Source of the DNA: Halicephalobus mephisto
Taxonomy: Eukaryota > Nematoda > Chromadorea > Rhabditida > Panagrolaimidae
Length of the DNA stretch: 64,000 nucleotides
NCBI GenBank assembly: GCA_009193035.1
Contig: SWDT01000029.1
Location: forward strand, 1 to 64,000
Direction of reading: 5' to 3'
The position numbers and the translations under genes were made by a program. The notes below the pieces were generated by a model. It ran no database searches. It was not told the DNA's origin and saw only the letters and a list, made by a program, of their open reading frames with translations. Of this stretch, positions 1 through 11,600 are shown one piece after another. Within the stretch, counting starts at the first letter, position 1; the number at the start of each line of letters is the position of its first letter.

Positions 1-135
1 TCATCGACTTCCGCTTCAAGATTGCGAAATAAGATTATTTCAAATTTTTTTGATTTTCGGAAAATATTCATCGTTGAATCATTTTGAAAACATTAACATT
101 GAATAAAAAACGAAAAATATTTTAAAAAAATAAAA

Positions 136-2001
136 ATGAAAACTTTTGTTTTTTGTTTGTTACCATTGTTGATCGAAGCTCATTGGGCTTCGAACCTCGG
201 ATTCTACAGGGACAAGGATTACGGTCCCTATCTCGCCCGATTCCCCCGGGCCAAGAGGAACACCGATGTCCTCAAGGACAGATCGGCCGCTTGGTGAGTG
301 GACAATTATGGAATCATATTGGATAAAATTCTACGGAAATCTCTGGGATATTTTTTTGAAGCTTCTGAAACTTCTTCGGAATCCTACTGAAGATTCTAAA
401 GTCTTCTTAAGATCTTATTGAAGCTTCTAAAGTCTTCTTAAGATCTTATTGAAGCTTCTGAAACTTCTGAAATTTCTCCAGAATCCTATTGAAGCTTCTA
501 AAGTCTTTTTAGAATCCTACTGAAACTTCTGAAATTTCTCCAGAATCCTATTGAAGCTTCTAAAGTCTTCTTAGAACCTTATTGAAGCTTTAAAAACTTC
601 TCCAGAATCCTATTGAAGCTTCTAAAGTCTTCTTAAGATCTTATTGAAGCTTTAAAAATCCTTTCAGAATCCTATTGAAGATTCTGAAATTTTTCCAGCA
701 TCTTGTAGAATTTGAGCAACTAATATATAAAACTTAAAATTCCAATTTCCAAAATTTTCTAGAATTTTCTAATTGGAAAAATTTCACAAAAATGTTTTTT
801 AATTTTTTTATAATAATGATTATGGATTCCTCAGGCAGAACTTTATGATCTGCACCAGTGTGGCCGTCGGCAAGATGGTTTCAAAAGATCCTACAGAACC
901 CGAGAGCACCCTCGAAAAGCAGTGCAGGTATTTGATCTTTCGTAATTTTTGCCGAGGTCGACATCAAAGTCAAAGTTAAAATCAAAATTGCAATCTGCGC
1001 GCAACGTTCAGGCAGGTTGACATTCATATTTAAATTCCCTAAGATTTCGAAATCAAAGCTGAATCTGCAGTCTGCTCGCAACGTTTTAATAAATCGGTAT
1101 TAAAGTTAAAATCAAAATCGCAGCTTGCGCGCAACGTTGAGGCAGGTCGATATTTATATTTAAATTCCCTAAGATTTCGAAATCAAAGCTAAATCTGCAG
1201 TCTGCGCGCAACGTTTTAATAAATCGGTATTAAAGTTAAAATCAAAATTGCAATCTGCGCGCAACGTTCAGGCAGGTCGACACATTAAATTCCCTAAGAT
1301 TTCGAAATCAAGATCAAAATCGCAGCTTGCGCGCAACGTTCAGGCAGGTCGATATTTATATTTAAATTCCCGAAGATTTCGAAATCAAAGCTAAATCTGC
1401 AGTCTGCACGCAACATTTGATCGACTTGTAAACTTGTTACAAAAAATTAATTTTGATTTTGATGTCGATTTTGTAGACTTTGGAAATTTGAAATTTTAAT
1501 TTTTTCAGAGTCGTCAATGTGGCCTACCAGAGTCTTCTCAAATGCTACAGCCCCGAGGGATTTACTGGAGCTGACTTGGTCGAAGCGGATACTCTTTTCC
1601 GGAATCTTAGATACGTTCAGAGTTACTGTAATTCCAATGCAGACAAATTTGAAACTCTCAACAAGAAAAAACTCGAAGACGAATGTGTTAAAAAAGCTTT
1701 ATCTCAAAACGTCGACAAAATGAAACAAGCGGAATTACAGTACTCTACTTACTTTCAAGAAGTTCTTGAAGGAAAAATTACAGTATCCAGAGAAGAGAAA
1801 TTATGCGAACTCGCTGCTGATTTTTCAAAGGCGGTTCTACCGTACCTGAGGGCATGCGGATTATCCTCCCAAAGAATCGAATACGAAATCGGAAGGATCT
1901 ACCTGGGTACAGTATCCATGGTTCCGGTGGAAGATCCCATTCCTTTAGAAAAGTGCTTTGCTGATCACGACTTGGATTTTAATCAACATTTTCTGCTTTA
2001 A
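136..2001 (+). CDS. Secreted eight-cysteine protein, unrecognised family (3 exons)
   Basis: Exons 136-293, 835-927 and 1509-2001 join with closing phases (TG/G, AG/A) to 247 codons. The N terminus (MKTFVFCLLPLLIEAHWAS) is a typical signal peptide, so the product should be secreted. The mature part is largely helical in character and carries eight cysteines in short contexts (MICTS, KQCRV, LKCYS, SYCNS, DECVK, KLCEL, RACGL, EKCFA), compatible with four disulfides. Nematodes have many secreted helical Cys-rich families of this size, such as the DUF19/T20D4.11-like group. Membership is a guess from Cys content and length, not from a recognised signature. Donors are GTGAGT and GTATTT, acceptors TCCTCAG and TTTTTCAG. 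Both introns are filled with tandem repeats. The start is the first ATG after an A-rich leader. Confidence 0.75.
355..700. repeat. Tandem repeat in intron 1 of the secreted protein gene
   Basis: About seven imperfect copies of a 35-60 bp unit built on GAAGCTTCTAAAGTCTTCTT and AGAATCCTATTGAAGCTTC. No coding potential is seen. It lies wholly inside the intron at 294-834. Confidence 0.8.
940..1425. repeat. Tandem repeat in intron 2 with GCGCGCAACGTT core
   Basis: The core TGCGCGCAACGTT recurs seven times at roughly 52-76 bp spacing. It is followed alternately by CAGGCAGGTCGA or TTAATAAATCGG, giving a composite unit near 130 bp. A diverged relative (GCAATATGCTTGCAACATTTAGGCAAG) is seen at about 22.2 kb, so this is probably a dispersed family rather than a local duplication. 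Confidence 0.8.
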
Positions 2002-2920
2002 AAAAATTAATTTTAAAAAAATAAAAATTAATTTTAAAAAATTTAATTTTTTTAAATAAAATTTGATTTTTTTAAAATAAAAATTAATTTTTAAAAATTT
2101 GATTTTTTTAAATATATAATTTAAAAAATAAAAATGAATCAGTGGGAAATGCTTCCTTGATGAATCAACGATCACTCGTCCGTATCGTCGACTGACGTGG
2201 CTTATGTTTTTCTTTAATGCTTACTTGATCGGATTTTTAAAGATTTAAGTCGAAATAAACATGGTTTACAAATAATAGTACAATAAAAAATAAGTTTCAT
2301 ATATTGACGCGAAATTTTTAAGAGTTAGTTGAAAGGATATCTAAGTTTAATTAAGGATAAAGATGTTTTAGAAGTAACGATGTTAGAAAAAAATTAAATT
2401 TCATATATCAAAATAATTTTTTATTAGAATTTATATGATGAGATATCTAAGTTTAATTAAGGATAAAAATGTTTTAGAAATAACGATGTTAGAAAAAAAT
2501 TGAATTTCATATATCAAAATTCTTTATTAAGACTTATCCGATGAAATTTCTAAGTTTAATTAAGGATAAAGATGTTTTAGAAGTAACTATGTTAGAAAAA
2601 TTAAAATTTATTTATAAATGCAATCTTGATAAAAATTTATCTGATTGAATCCGTATTATAGGTTTACATCAAAAAAGCAAGTTTTAATATAACAAAAATA
2701 AAATACTTTGTATCAGCAAAAATGCGCATTTTTTCGTTTAGAAAATTTTACTTTTAAGTTGTATGTAAATTTCCGCTTACCTTGACAAGAAATTAAATTT
2801 AAGATGATCTTCAGGAAATTTTGGTGTTCATGATACCTATTTTTCGACTTTTTCGTGACTATGACTAAATTGATAATTGTTGGATCTGGCACTCCATTCT
2901 TACTGAAAACTGCAACTGAC
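2002..2920. repeat. Intergenic AT-rich stretch with a roughly 110-bp tandem repeat
   Basis: 2002-2130 is A/T low-complexity sequence following the stop codon of the upstream gene. From about 2320 to 2620 a unit containing TTTAATTAAGGATAAAGATG and GTAACGATGTTAGAAAAAAA is repeated three times at roughly 110 bp. No gene is recognised. Confidence 0.65.
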
Positions 2921-2924
2921 AGGG

Positions 2925-3130
2925 AATATTTGGTCCCGAACGGATTTCTTTAACATCGATAAAGATTGGATGATTCCGAATGGATTTTCTTAGTATCTAC
3001 AGAAAACGCTTGGTCCCGAACGGATTTCCTCAGCATCGACAAAGACGCTTGGTCCCGAACGGATTTCCTTAACATCGACAAAGACCACATGGTCCCGAAC
3101 GGATTTCTTTAACATCGAAAAAATAACATA
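2925..3130. repeat. Roughly 37-41 bp tandem repeat, TGGTCCCGAACGGATTTC core
   Basis: Four clear copies of TTGGTCCCGAACGGATTTC plus one variant, each followed by AACATCGA(C/T)AAAGA, at about 2931, 2969, 3013, 3049 and 3091. The core resembles the GGTCCCGACACGAAA-like motif seen many times from 43 to 59 kb. Confidence 0.75.
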
Positions 3131-3520
3131 CAGTTCCACTCGGCGGGAATTGATATATGTTTGTTGCATATATTAAATTCGACATAGATTTTGTATTGTG
3201 CCTCAGGCATTTATTGCATAAACCTTTTCTACGATATCTATTTTATCGGTACACGGATCATTCGGACTGACAAATCCAACAATAATACTTCGTTTGAGAG
3301 TTTTCAGAAACTTTTACAGTGAAAGTTCACATTTTTAAGATCATTTTTATAGTCATGACTAATTCAACAACACCACTCCTCTTATGACCCTCAGGATTTC
3401 CATATTGAGAGTAAATTACTTTACTTTTATTCCTATTTCGCACTATATCAAATATACAAACAATACAATTTCAAACTTAAACAAATTAAATTTTCAATTT
3501 TAATTGTTTGCTTCTTTGAT

Positions 3521-3800
3521 TCATCTGTTTCGTTGGTGATGTGCGTAGATATTAGCCCGGGTTGGTAGGAGAGTCTGCTTCGTCACGTCGAAATCTGTCT
3601 TCCGGCATTCAACTTCATCAGCTAGATCATCTGTCCAGCGTGTTCGTGATCTTCCAAGTGGCCTGGTCGTCTTCGGTTTCCAGAACGTCGTCAGCTTCGC
3701 CCAGTCCGGGTTCGTCTGCCTCGCTAGTTTTACCGCAAACTTCCATCTGCGTTTAAGAGCACTGGTTGCCCAGTCAGAGAGATTAGTTTTTTTTAAGAGT
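3521..3800 (-). mobile_element. Relic of a non-LTR retrotransposon ORF (C-terminal end)
   Basis: The minus-strand reading gives a peptide with DWATSALKRRWKFAVKLARQ, then DWAKLTTFWKPKTTRPLGR and SRTRWTDDLADEVE. The W-K/R-[FW]-A-x-x-x-A-R ... W-x-P ... RP-x-GR-x-x-TRW-x-DDL arrangement is the signature after the reverse-transcriptase domain of many animal LINE ORF2 proteins. Only about 100 codons remain and no RT catalytic block is visible upstream, so this is a 5'-truncated, decayed copy. The segment is more GC-rich than its surroundings, which fits an insertion. Confidence 0.7.
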
Positions 3801-3829
3801 AAATTTTGCACTTTAAAGACCATTTTTAT

Positions 3830-4300
3830 GACAATGACTAATCTGATAATACCTCATTTTTCATTATCTTCAGAAAACTTTTTCATTCTGACGATACTCA
3901 TTTTTCGGTTTTGTGATGACTAATGCAAGAACCACTCCTTTTATGACCATCAAGAACTTCCGCGACATGAGTTCATACTTTCAAGATCACTTTTTCTAAG
4001 TTTATACTAGTGACCAATTCAGTGATGTCATTTCTTTCATGATCTTCAAGAATTTTCGCAGTAAGGATTCATATCTTTAAAATTACTTTCTATTTCTGTA
4101 ACAGAGACTAATTTCATAACACCCAGATCTTCAAGAACTTTCGCAGTAAGGATTCATATCGTCAAAGTTATTTTTCCTATTTTTGTAACACTGACTAATT
4201 TTATAACACTTTTCTTCAAGGACTTTTGCGATGAGATTTCGCATCTTTAAGACCGTTTAGTCCAGTTTTATGACAATGACCGATCCAATAACCACTCCTC
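3830..4300. repeat. Degenerate repeats around CTTCAAGAACTTTCGCAGTA
   Basis: Several diverged copies of a unit combining CTTCAAGAACTTTCGCAGTA, GGATTCATAT and 'GACTAATT..ATAACAC' recur at 80-120 bp. Earlier diverged copies appear from about 2810 and around the retrotransposon relic. No gene is seen. Confidence 0.6.
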
Positions 4301-4438
4301 TTGTGATCATCAGGATTTCCGCGGGGAAAGTTTATTTCGCATTTCGAAAGAAGGCGAGTCTAAAGGCGCTCCTTTTTCGGTGATCAACATTAGTCAAATA
4401 CTTTGTTTACATTTTATTCGAAAAAAATAAAATTTCTG

Positions 4439-4678
4439 ATGAATTTGAGAATAATTTTCTTTATTTTTATTTTATTTAATTTAAGTCTGGGAGAACTTCG
4501 AGAAAGACAAAAAAGAGGATTGAAGATGTGCTGGCATTCCGGAAACTGTCCTTCGAGATACAGCTGTGTTGCTTTTTTCTGCGTTTGGGTCGGACCTAAT
4601 GATATTCGTAACATCGACGATGGGAAGATAGAGAAGTCTGTCAGACCGACAAGAAAGCCTAAGATGGGATTACAGTAA
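4439..4678 (+). CDS. Small secreted cysteine-rich peptide
   Basis: A single-exon 79-residue reading. Residues about 1-18 (MNLRIIFFIFILFNLSLG) form a strong signal peptide. Then comes a short acidic/basic stretch ending in Lys-Arg (RERQKRG), a plausible prohormone-type cleavage site. Next is a four-cysteine core with spacing C-x5-C-x5-C-x4-C (CWHSGNCPSRYSCVAFFC), followed by a basic tail. The layout of signal, dibasic site and compact four-Cys module is typical of secreted nematode peptides with neuropeptide-like or antimicrobial-like roles, but I recognise no specific family. An upstream in-frame ATG at 4403 exists; the one at 4439 is preferred because it places the hydrophobic core at the N terminus. 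No paralogue lies in the window. Confidence 0.65.
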   Translation: MNLRIIFFIFILFNLSLGELRERQKRGLKMCWHSGNCPSRYSCVAFFCVWVGPNDIRNIDDGKIEKSVRPTRKPKMGLQ

Positions 4679-4689
4679 TCCTTACATTC

Positions 4690-5600
4690 AAGGTTTGAAG
4701 TTATTTTTATTACAGTATATTTTTAATTTTATTATTTTTTAAAATTTTTATTATAGTATATTTTTAAATTTATTATTTTTTGAAGTCACATTTATTACAG
4801 TATATTTTTGATTTTATTATTTTTTTTGTTATTTTCAATTTTTGAAATTTTCCATTTGAGATAATTAATAATGAAAAAATTATTAAAAACTCTACCAGAA
4901 TGACGAAACCGCCTAAGGCAAGATTACAGTAATTTTCAAAATTATTAATTCATTTTTAAAATTTCAAAATTATTTTTGAAAATCACTTATTACGGTAAAA
5001 TTTTAATTTCGTTCATTTTAAATATTAATTTTTTAAAACTTATTTTTTCAGAAGTTCCTGTTCTAAATTTTCCACTCGAGATTACTCTTGATTATTCAAT
5101 ACAGAAACACCAAGAAATTATTCCCAACTTACAGTAATCCTACAGTATTCTCTGCTATCAACTTTTAATTACAATTTTTTATAAAAATTAAAATTATTTT
5201 CGATGTCAACAATCCTAAACTCCAATTCCACTACTGACGTCCAGAACTCCAAAAATCAAAATCATCATTATTAAATTCAAAAATCGAAGTCTCCACTATC
5301 AACTCCAAAAATCGAAATCTTAAACTTCAAAAATCAAAATTATCACTACCAATCCCAAAAATCGAAATCTTCAATTTCAAAAATTAAAATTATCACTACT
5401 ACCAACTCCAAAAATCAAAATCACTACTACCAACCTCAAAAATTAATACCACTATTATCAACTCCAAAAATCAAAATCATCACTACCACCTCCAAAAACC
5501 AAAACCACCAGCTCCAACCCCATGGATCCTGGACAAAACTCCCTTGACCAAAATCAATAATCAATTCTCAACAAAATACGAGGTTTCTATGACTTTTTTA
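4690..5600. repeat. Intergenic AT-rich stretch with CCAACTCCAAAAATC repeats
   Basis: 4690-5160 holds diverged 'TTATTACAGTATATTTTTAA' units. 5210-5515 holds about ten short copies of (CTACCAACTCCAAAAATCAAAATC)-like sequence. No ORF or RNA gene is recognised. Confidence 0.7.
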
Positions 5601-5645
5601 AAATTTAAAAATTATTTTTTATTAAACATTTCACAAAATCAACAA

Positions 5646-6024
5646 TTATTCCTTAACTTTAATAAATCCAATTGTTTCTTTAGAATTCCCCAAAACAACA
5701 GAACATAGCGAATTCATCATAATACAGTCATTGATGAGGTACTTGATGGATCTATCGATTTCTTCAAATTCATCCTCCGTTTTGCAACTAATATCGTGTT
5801 CCAAAAGGTTCATTTTGTGTTCAATACATGTCGGACCCACATGAGTCATATATTCATTAAAATTCGAGAATTTCGCAGCATCAATAAACTTGCAAAAAAC
5901 ATTACTTTGATCCTTCACAAAGTAACCCGGGTCCTTGATAGCACACAGCATAGTTCTCATTGCATGAGTCATGAACTTACTTATACATGATGCATTCCAT
6001 ATATCCGTTTTCTTAGTTACTTCT
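5646..6024 (-). CDS. Cys-rich terminal exon, ownership unclear
   Basis: A TTTCAG acceptor precedes 6024. The reading that starts at the second base runs about 126 codons to a stop at 5646. It holds seven cysteines in short contexts (ASCIS, MLCAI, VFCKF, PTCIE, ISCKT, NDCIM, SLCSV) in a helical, charged background, resembling the Cys density of the secreted protein at 136-2001. No signal-peptide exon was found between 6024 and 6370. Two explanations remain: it is the last exon of the REX-type exonuclease just upstream on the same strand (a weak donor AG/GTGGGA at about 6433 has the right phase), or it is the end of a separate secreted-protein gene whose first exon I cannot see. Confidence 0.5.
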
Positions 6025-6374
6025 CTGAAATATTAAAATCAAAAAATTAAAAACAAAATTCACAAAACAGTCTCGAGGAAAATTTCTAGAAGATTCTCAA
6101 AACGAAAACAACCTCAATTTTGCTTGACTATTTCGTAACAAACCAAATATCATAAAATTCATATATGATCATTTTACAAAATTATTTTTCTAGAATCTTC
6201 TAAATTTTGATTTTACACAACGATTACTTCACAATCAATTACTGTAAAAATTAAAGTTTTTAGCGAAATTATTTTAACACAAATTTCTAGAAGATTCTCA
6301 AAATGAAAACAAGTTGTAAAATAACTTCAATCTTATGCAGTAGTGATTTCGTAATTAGTGCTTTGGAGCTATAT

Positions 6375-8267
6375 TTAAACATATTTGAAACTTTCTAAAT
6401 CAGGATTACACAGGATGCATAACTCCCACCTTTTAGGATTAATTTTCATATATGAAACCATTACTAAACATTTTAAAAATCTAAAATTATTTTTAATTAT
6501 TAAAAAAACCCACAACCAATCAAAAAGTTCATCTTTTTCAATTTTTTCATTTTTTTCAACTTCTTTCACGAGACATTTAACGCATTTCGAACTTGTCGCA
6601 GTCCTACACGAACAACCATCGATATTACAAATAGTTCCAAATTTACTTCCACATACAGTACAATACTTTGATTTCGGTTCTTTTTTCTCTTCTTTGATAG
6701 AAGTCTGAACAAAACTATCTTCTTCTTTTTTCGGCATAGATCCTGCAGAAAATCCATGAATAACATTACCGTATGAATATCCTTTAGAAAATTTTTCTTG
6801 CAATAAATCTAACGTCGCTTTGCAGTCTTCCACAGAACAGTGTCCTTTTTTGGAATTCTGAATTTCTCGTTTCAAAAAAAATTTTGTCAAATTTCTCAAT
6901 CCTGTTTTTTTCTGCGGATCTCCTGTCAAGTTATACAGTAACGCAATGTCGATACAATAAGGATGAGAAATCCCTAGTGCTTCAAGATCAAAATTCAATG
7001 AATGACCACACAAAATAGCGTCATCTGGAAGCAGGATTCTGATGGCTTCTTGAACATCTTTTAAATTTGTTTTGACGTCAGTTAGCATCGATTTCGTAAT
7101 TCCACTGTAACAAGTAACGTAATCAATTATCGGCTCCTCAGGAACAACTAGTGTATCTAGGACCAGATTTCCACATTCATCTAGCTGAAAATTACAATTT
7201 AAAAAAACTAAAATTTTTTTTAACAAATTTTTTAAATTTTCAATTTTAGATAATTTCAAAATTTCCTACAAGATTTTAGAAAATTTTAAAGTTTCAGAAT
7301 TTTCTAATAATTCCAAAAATTTAAAACTCCCAAAGCTTTTCAAATTTGCATAAAATTCTTACTTTAATGATTTTTCTGAAAGATTCTAATTTCATAATAT
7401 AAAAAATTTTCATCGAACTTTAATTTTCTAAAAATTTAAAATTCTCAATTTTGAAATTTCTTGGAAAATCCTAAAAATTCTTAATTCAAAATTTTTTTGA
7501 AAACTCCTAAATTTTAAAATTCTTAATTTAAAAATTTTGAAAATTCTAAACGTTTAAAATTTTTTTTGATCAAGTTTTTTAAAATATAAATTTAATATAA
7601 AAATTAAAAAACTTACAATAGAAACTCTTGTAACTGCATTAGTTCCAGTTTCCACAACACACATTTCACAATCCACAACATAAATTTTTGATTCTTTTGT
7701 TACTTTTTTGTAATTTTTTTTAGATGGAATAATTTTAAAACCAGGAATTTGATAATTATGTTGAGCCATATCCGCTAAAGAAACTAAAAAATGCAATCTA
7801 TTTAGTTTATCCGGATCATTCGGAGGGATATTACAAAACGGATCTCCGGTTTTATTTATTATATTTTTAATTAATTCTTTGTTTCCATCCGGCACATTGA
7901 GCATTTTCATCCAAAAATCTTCTCTATTTGATGAATAAAATTTAACAATTAAACTTGATTTAAAAAAATCATTCAAAAATTTAAAATTATTCAAATTTTT
8001 AAAAACAAATTCTGAACAATTTAATTTCAATAAAACCACCGAACTTGATCCTTTGAAATTCCTAATTGCACACCAATTTGGTTTTCTAGATCCAGCTCCA
8101 ATGACACAATAATGAAACAAATTACAAAATTCATGATAATGTAATTTTTTATCACCTTCTTTGTCCTTTCTTTTCCATACAACTTCCATCATCATTTTTT
8201 TCTTCTTGGCCAATATCCATTCATCACTCCCATCTTTCCTCGCATACGGTTTTTTCCTGTTCATCAT
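6375..8267 (-). CDS. REX-type DEDDh 3'-5' RNA exonuclease
   Basis: Exon 1 (8267-7617) and exon 2 (7184 onward) join in phase 0 across a GTAAGT...TTTTCAG intron. The nuclease core of the REXO1/REX family (3' trimming of structured RNAs, usually nuclear) shows its acidic motifs: VVDCEMCVV (Exo I) at the end of exon 1, LCGHSLNFDLEAL (Exo II) and HCSVEDCKATLDL (Exo III, with the catalytic His). After the nuclease there is a Cys-rich segment (YCTVCGSKFG..., then CSCRTATSSKCVKC) that could bind zinc. The N-terminal half has the basic, lysine-rich make-up seen in this family. A TTTTTTTGTAG acceptor abuts ATGATG, suggesting a trans-spliced start only 354 bp after the SFMBT stop. The 3' end is uncertain: the frame stays open to 6375, but its last part overlaps an intron-type repeat, so the true exon end may be near 6.5 kb. 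Confidence 0.8.
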
Positions 8268-8275
8268 CTACAAAA
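8268..8275 (-). promoter_or_regulatory. Probable trans-splice acceptor of the REX-type exonuclease
   Basis: TTTTTTTGTAG/ATGATG, 354 bp downstream of the SFMBT-like stop, with AT-rich sequence and no exon between. Confidence 0.5.
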
Positions 8276-8620
8276 AAACATAAAAAATCCAAAAAATTCA
8301 AAAATATATAAAATCCAAAAAAATTAAAATCATTAAAAAATTCGAAAATTTAAAAAGTATAAAAATTTTACAATTCTTAAAAAAATCAGAAATTAAAAAA
8401 AATAAAAATTATTTCGAAATCTTTAATATAAAAAATTTAAAATTATTAAAATTTAAAAAAAAAACAAAAAAGTATTAAAGTAAAATTATTTCGAAATCTT
8501 CAAAAATATAAAAATTACAAAATAAAAAATATCAACTGCAAATAAACAGATTATTTCAATTTCTTTCATCACACGAATTTTAAAATTTCATTCAAAATAA
8601 AACAACCAATAAATCCCGTT

Positions 8621-11600
8621 TTAATCATTTGAAAAATGTCCAGAAACTTTTTGTTTAATTTTCGTCGCCAAATCATGAAGTTTCATTGCAGGTCCTAATT
8701 TCAATCCCAATTCTTTAAATTCTTCTGAACTCAATCTTAAAAATTCTTCTCCATCCATTCTCTGAAAACAAAAAATCATTAAAATTTTAAAAAAAACAAA
8801 AAATTATTCAAATTTAAAAAAACAAAAAATCATTAAAATTTTAAAAAACAAAACTTACATTTTCTTGAATAAATTTTAATTGCGAATCTTCAAATCTTGC
8901 TTTTTTCAAGTACGCCGAAACTTGTGCAGTATTCCATTTCCAAGGATTAGAACTAATAGGAGGAATGTCTTCTGAAGACCTTTTTTCTGGAGAATCTTCA
9001 ATTGTAATAACTTCAGGTTGACGTTGTTTCGTTCCCGACGTTATAGGTACAGTATATTTCGGTGTTCCAGAAAATTCATTAAAAACATACGACCCACTAT
9101 TCCTATCATACCCAAGTTGATATCCGCTTGGAGATCTCACAACATGAGAAGCAAGAGGCCTAATTTGAACAGACGGTGGGGTAATTCTCGGATCCAAAAT
9201 CTGGCCACCAGAAGGAACTCTAGGGTCCAAAATAGGATTAGAATTCGGTCTCTCAAGGGGTCTTGCAAGTCTCACTCTCGGTCCACCATTAGAAACAACT
9301 CTAGCATTACTTCTAGGAGGAAATTGAGGTTTCGGAAGACGAGCTAATAAAGCTGCAACATCATTCCTTTTAGCTTGCTCTTGCAAAACAGGCATTCTAT
9401 CAGACACAGACGACCTCTGACCATACCTAAGATCCTCTATAGCAGGAAACAGCTGCGGAATCGGTTCATCATCATCCGAACTCAATGTTTCCGTAGAATC
9501 CGAGTCATCATCATCATCAATTTTCGGTTTAGTAACTGGACTTGCTCCTGCTATAGACACCCGACATCTCCTAGTATAATATCTACCATAAGCTCCATCA
9601 TCATCATCGTCATCAGATCTATGTGGCCTCTGCAAAATACACAATCATATATCACATATCACAAAAACCGTAATTTTAGTTGTAAAATTGTTTTAACACA
9701 GATTTCCAGAAAGTTCTAAAAACCATAGTTTGTAATTCCGACTTTTATAGCTCACAATCAGTTATATATTATAAAAGTCATATATGAGCTTTTCTAAAAA
9801 ATGATCCAAATGTAAATTTTTCGAACTTTCCAGAAACTAGTCCACATGTCAAATTCGATTATGTTCTAGTTTATAATCTTACACAATTTCGTGATCAAAG
9901 TTTTAGAATAACATTCAACCCAAATAAATCTAAACTCGTCTAAATCAAAACAATGATACAAAATCCTCATCTACCTTCTAAAATTAAAAATAATTTCGAA
10001 AATTTTCACAAATATTGAAAATAAAAAATTATAAAAATATCCAAAAAATAAAAAATAATTTCGAAAATTTTCACAAATATTGAAAATTATAAAAATATCC
10101 AAAAAATTAAAAATAATTTCAAAAATTTCAAACAAACCTTTCTTGGAGAAATAGTAGGTTTATCTTTATTCATTTCTTCAAGTTGTTCAACTGCTGTTTT
10201 TCTAGATCTTTTATTTTTTGGTTTTTCTAATCCAGCCATGTAAACAGCATGAGCAGAATGAATATGATATTCAGGTAACATATATTTAAATTCATTTGAA
10301 ATTTTTCCACAACCATATTCACATTCATTTTCTGCCATTCTTTCATTAATATTGATAAATCCCGGACAAGAATCCAGCAATCTACACAAAACATGAAGCC
10401 AATGAGGAAGTTCTGCAATACTTCTACATGACACAATACTAAAATGACATCTATTCGTACTGTGTTTTCTTTCATTTCCATCATTATCGTAATATTTAAA
10501 AACAATCATATGAAAATCGTTTAATTTTTTCATATGACAAAGATGCGCAATTTTCTGACTTTCCGAACATGACGTTAAATCCGTAAGCAAAATTTTCAGA
10601 ACAATCTCCAACGGACCAGGACCATATGAATTCTGCAATCTCCAAATTCTATCTTTCATGACAAATGGTCCTTTGAAACAATTTTTATTTATAAAAATTT
10701 TCGGAGTCCATTGCTTTTCTAAAAACAATTTTTATATAAATTTCAATCTCAAAACCTCACCATTCATGTATTTAACTGACATATATGGTTTGTTATCTCC
10801 AATTTTACAGGAATATTCTTCTGACAATTTCACTGAAGGAAAAGATGGACTTAAAACGAAAAATGGAGTATGAATTTTCAATCCTGCTTCTTTCGAAAAT
10901 CCAATAGGATATATACTAGTATCAGAAAACGAATAAAGTTTCGGAGGATTGAAATCCGGATAAGTTTCCAACGAAATAACCATGAATTGTTTCATAACCC
11001 TTAGAATTCTCCCAATATGAGGAAATCCTGTCGAATAATCAAAAACTTCAACTAAAGTCCTTGGAAGACATCTTCTTGGAGGAAGACTATCTAAACCATC
11101 TTCTTCTCCATCATCAAACGGATACAATCTTTCACCATCAACAGACAGCGTCACAAATCTTTTCAACGAAGCAGTTGTTAATTCTCTTCCCAATTTTTTC
11201 GACAATTCATCACATGTAAGTTGATCTCTTGACGTGATCCCTAAAACCCATATTAGTCGAATTTCATATATAAACTTACCCTCTGGCATCGTTATACTAA
11301 AATCCTTCGGACCACCTGAGAAATGAGCAATCACGGAAGAAGCATGATGACAGTTAATAGTTTTCCATTCTTTTATGTCCTTATTGACGTCTTCCATAAT
11401 AGAAACCCGAAAAAAGTACTGATTATACACATGAGTGACGATTCCTAAATAATACTGAAACCGAGTAACCGGATCAAGTACCACAACCAGATTATTTTTC
11501 TAAAAAAATTTATATATTTCATCAAGTATAAAAAACTCACTTCAAATTTATGAGTATTAAAAGACAACGGTTGAGAAAATCCTGCTTGTTCTGGAAGAAA

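Noticed and set aside
1945..2175. Minus-strand reading rich in Lys/Phe/Leu
   Set aside because: A/T low-complexity translation overlapping the 3' end of the plus-strand gene.
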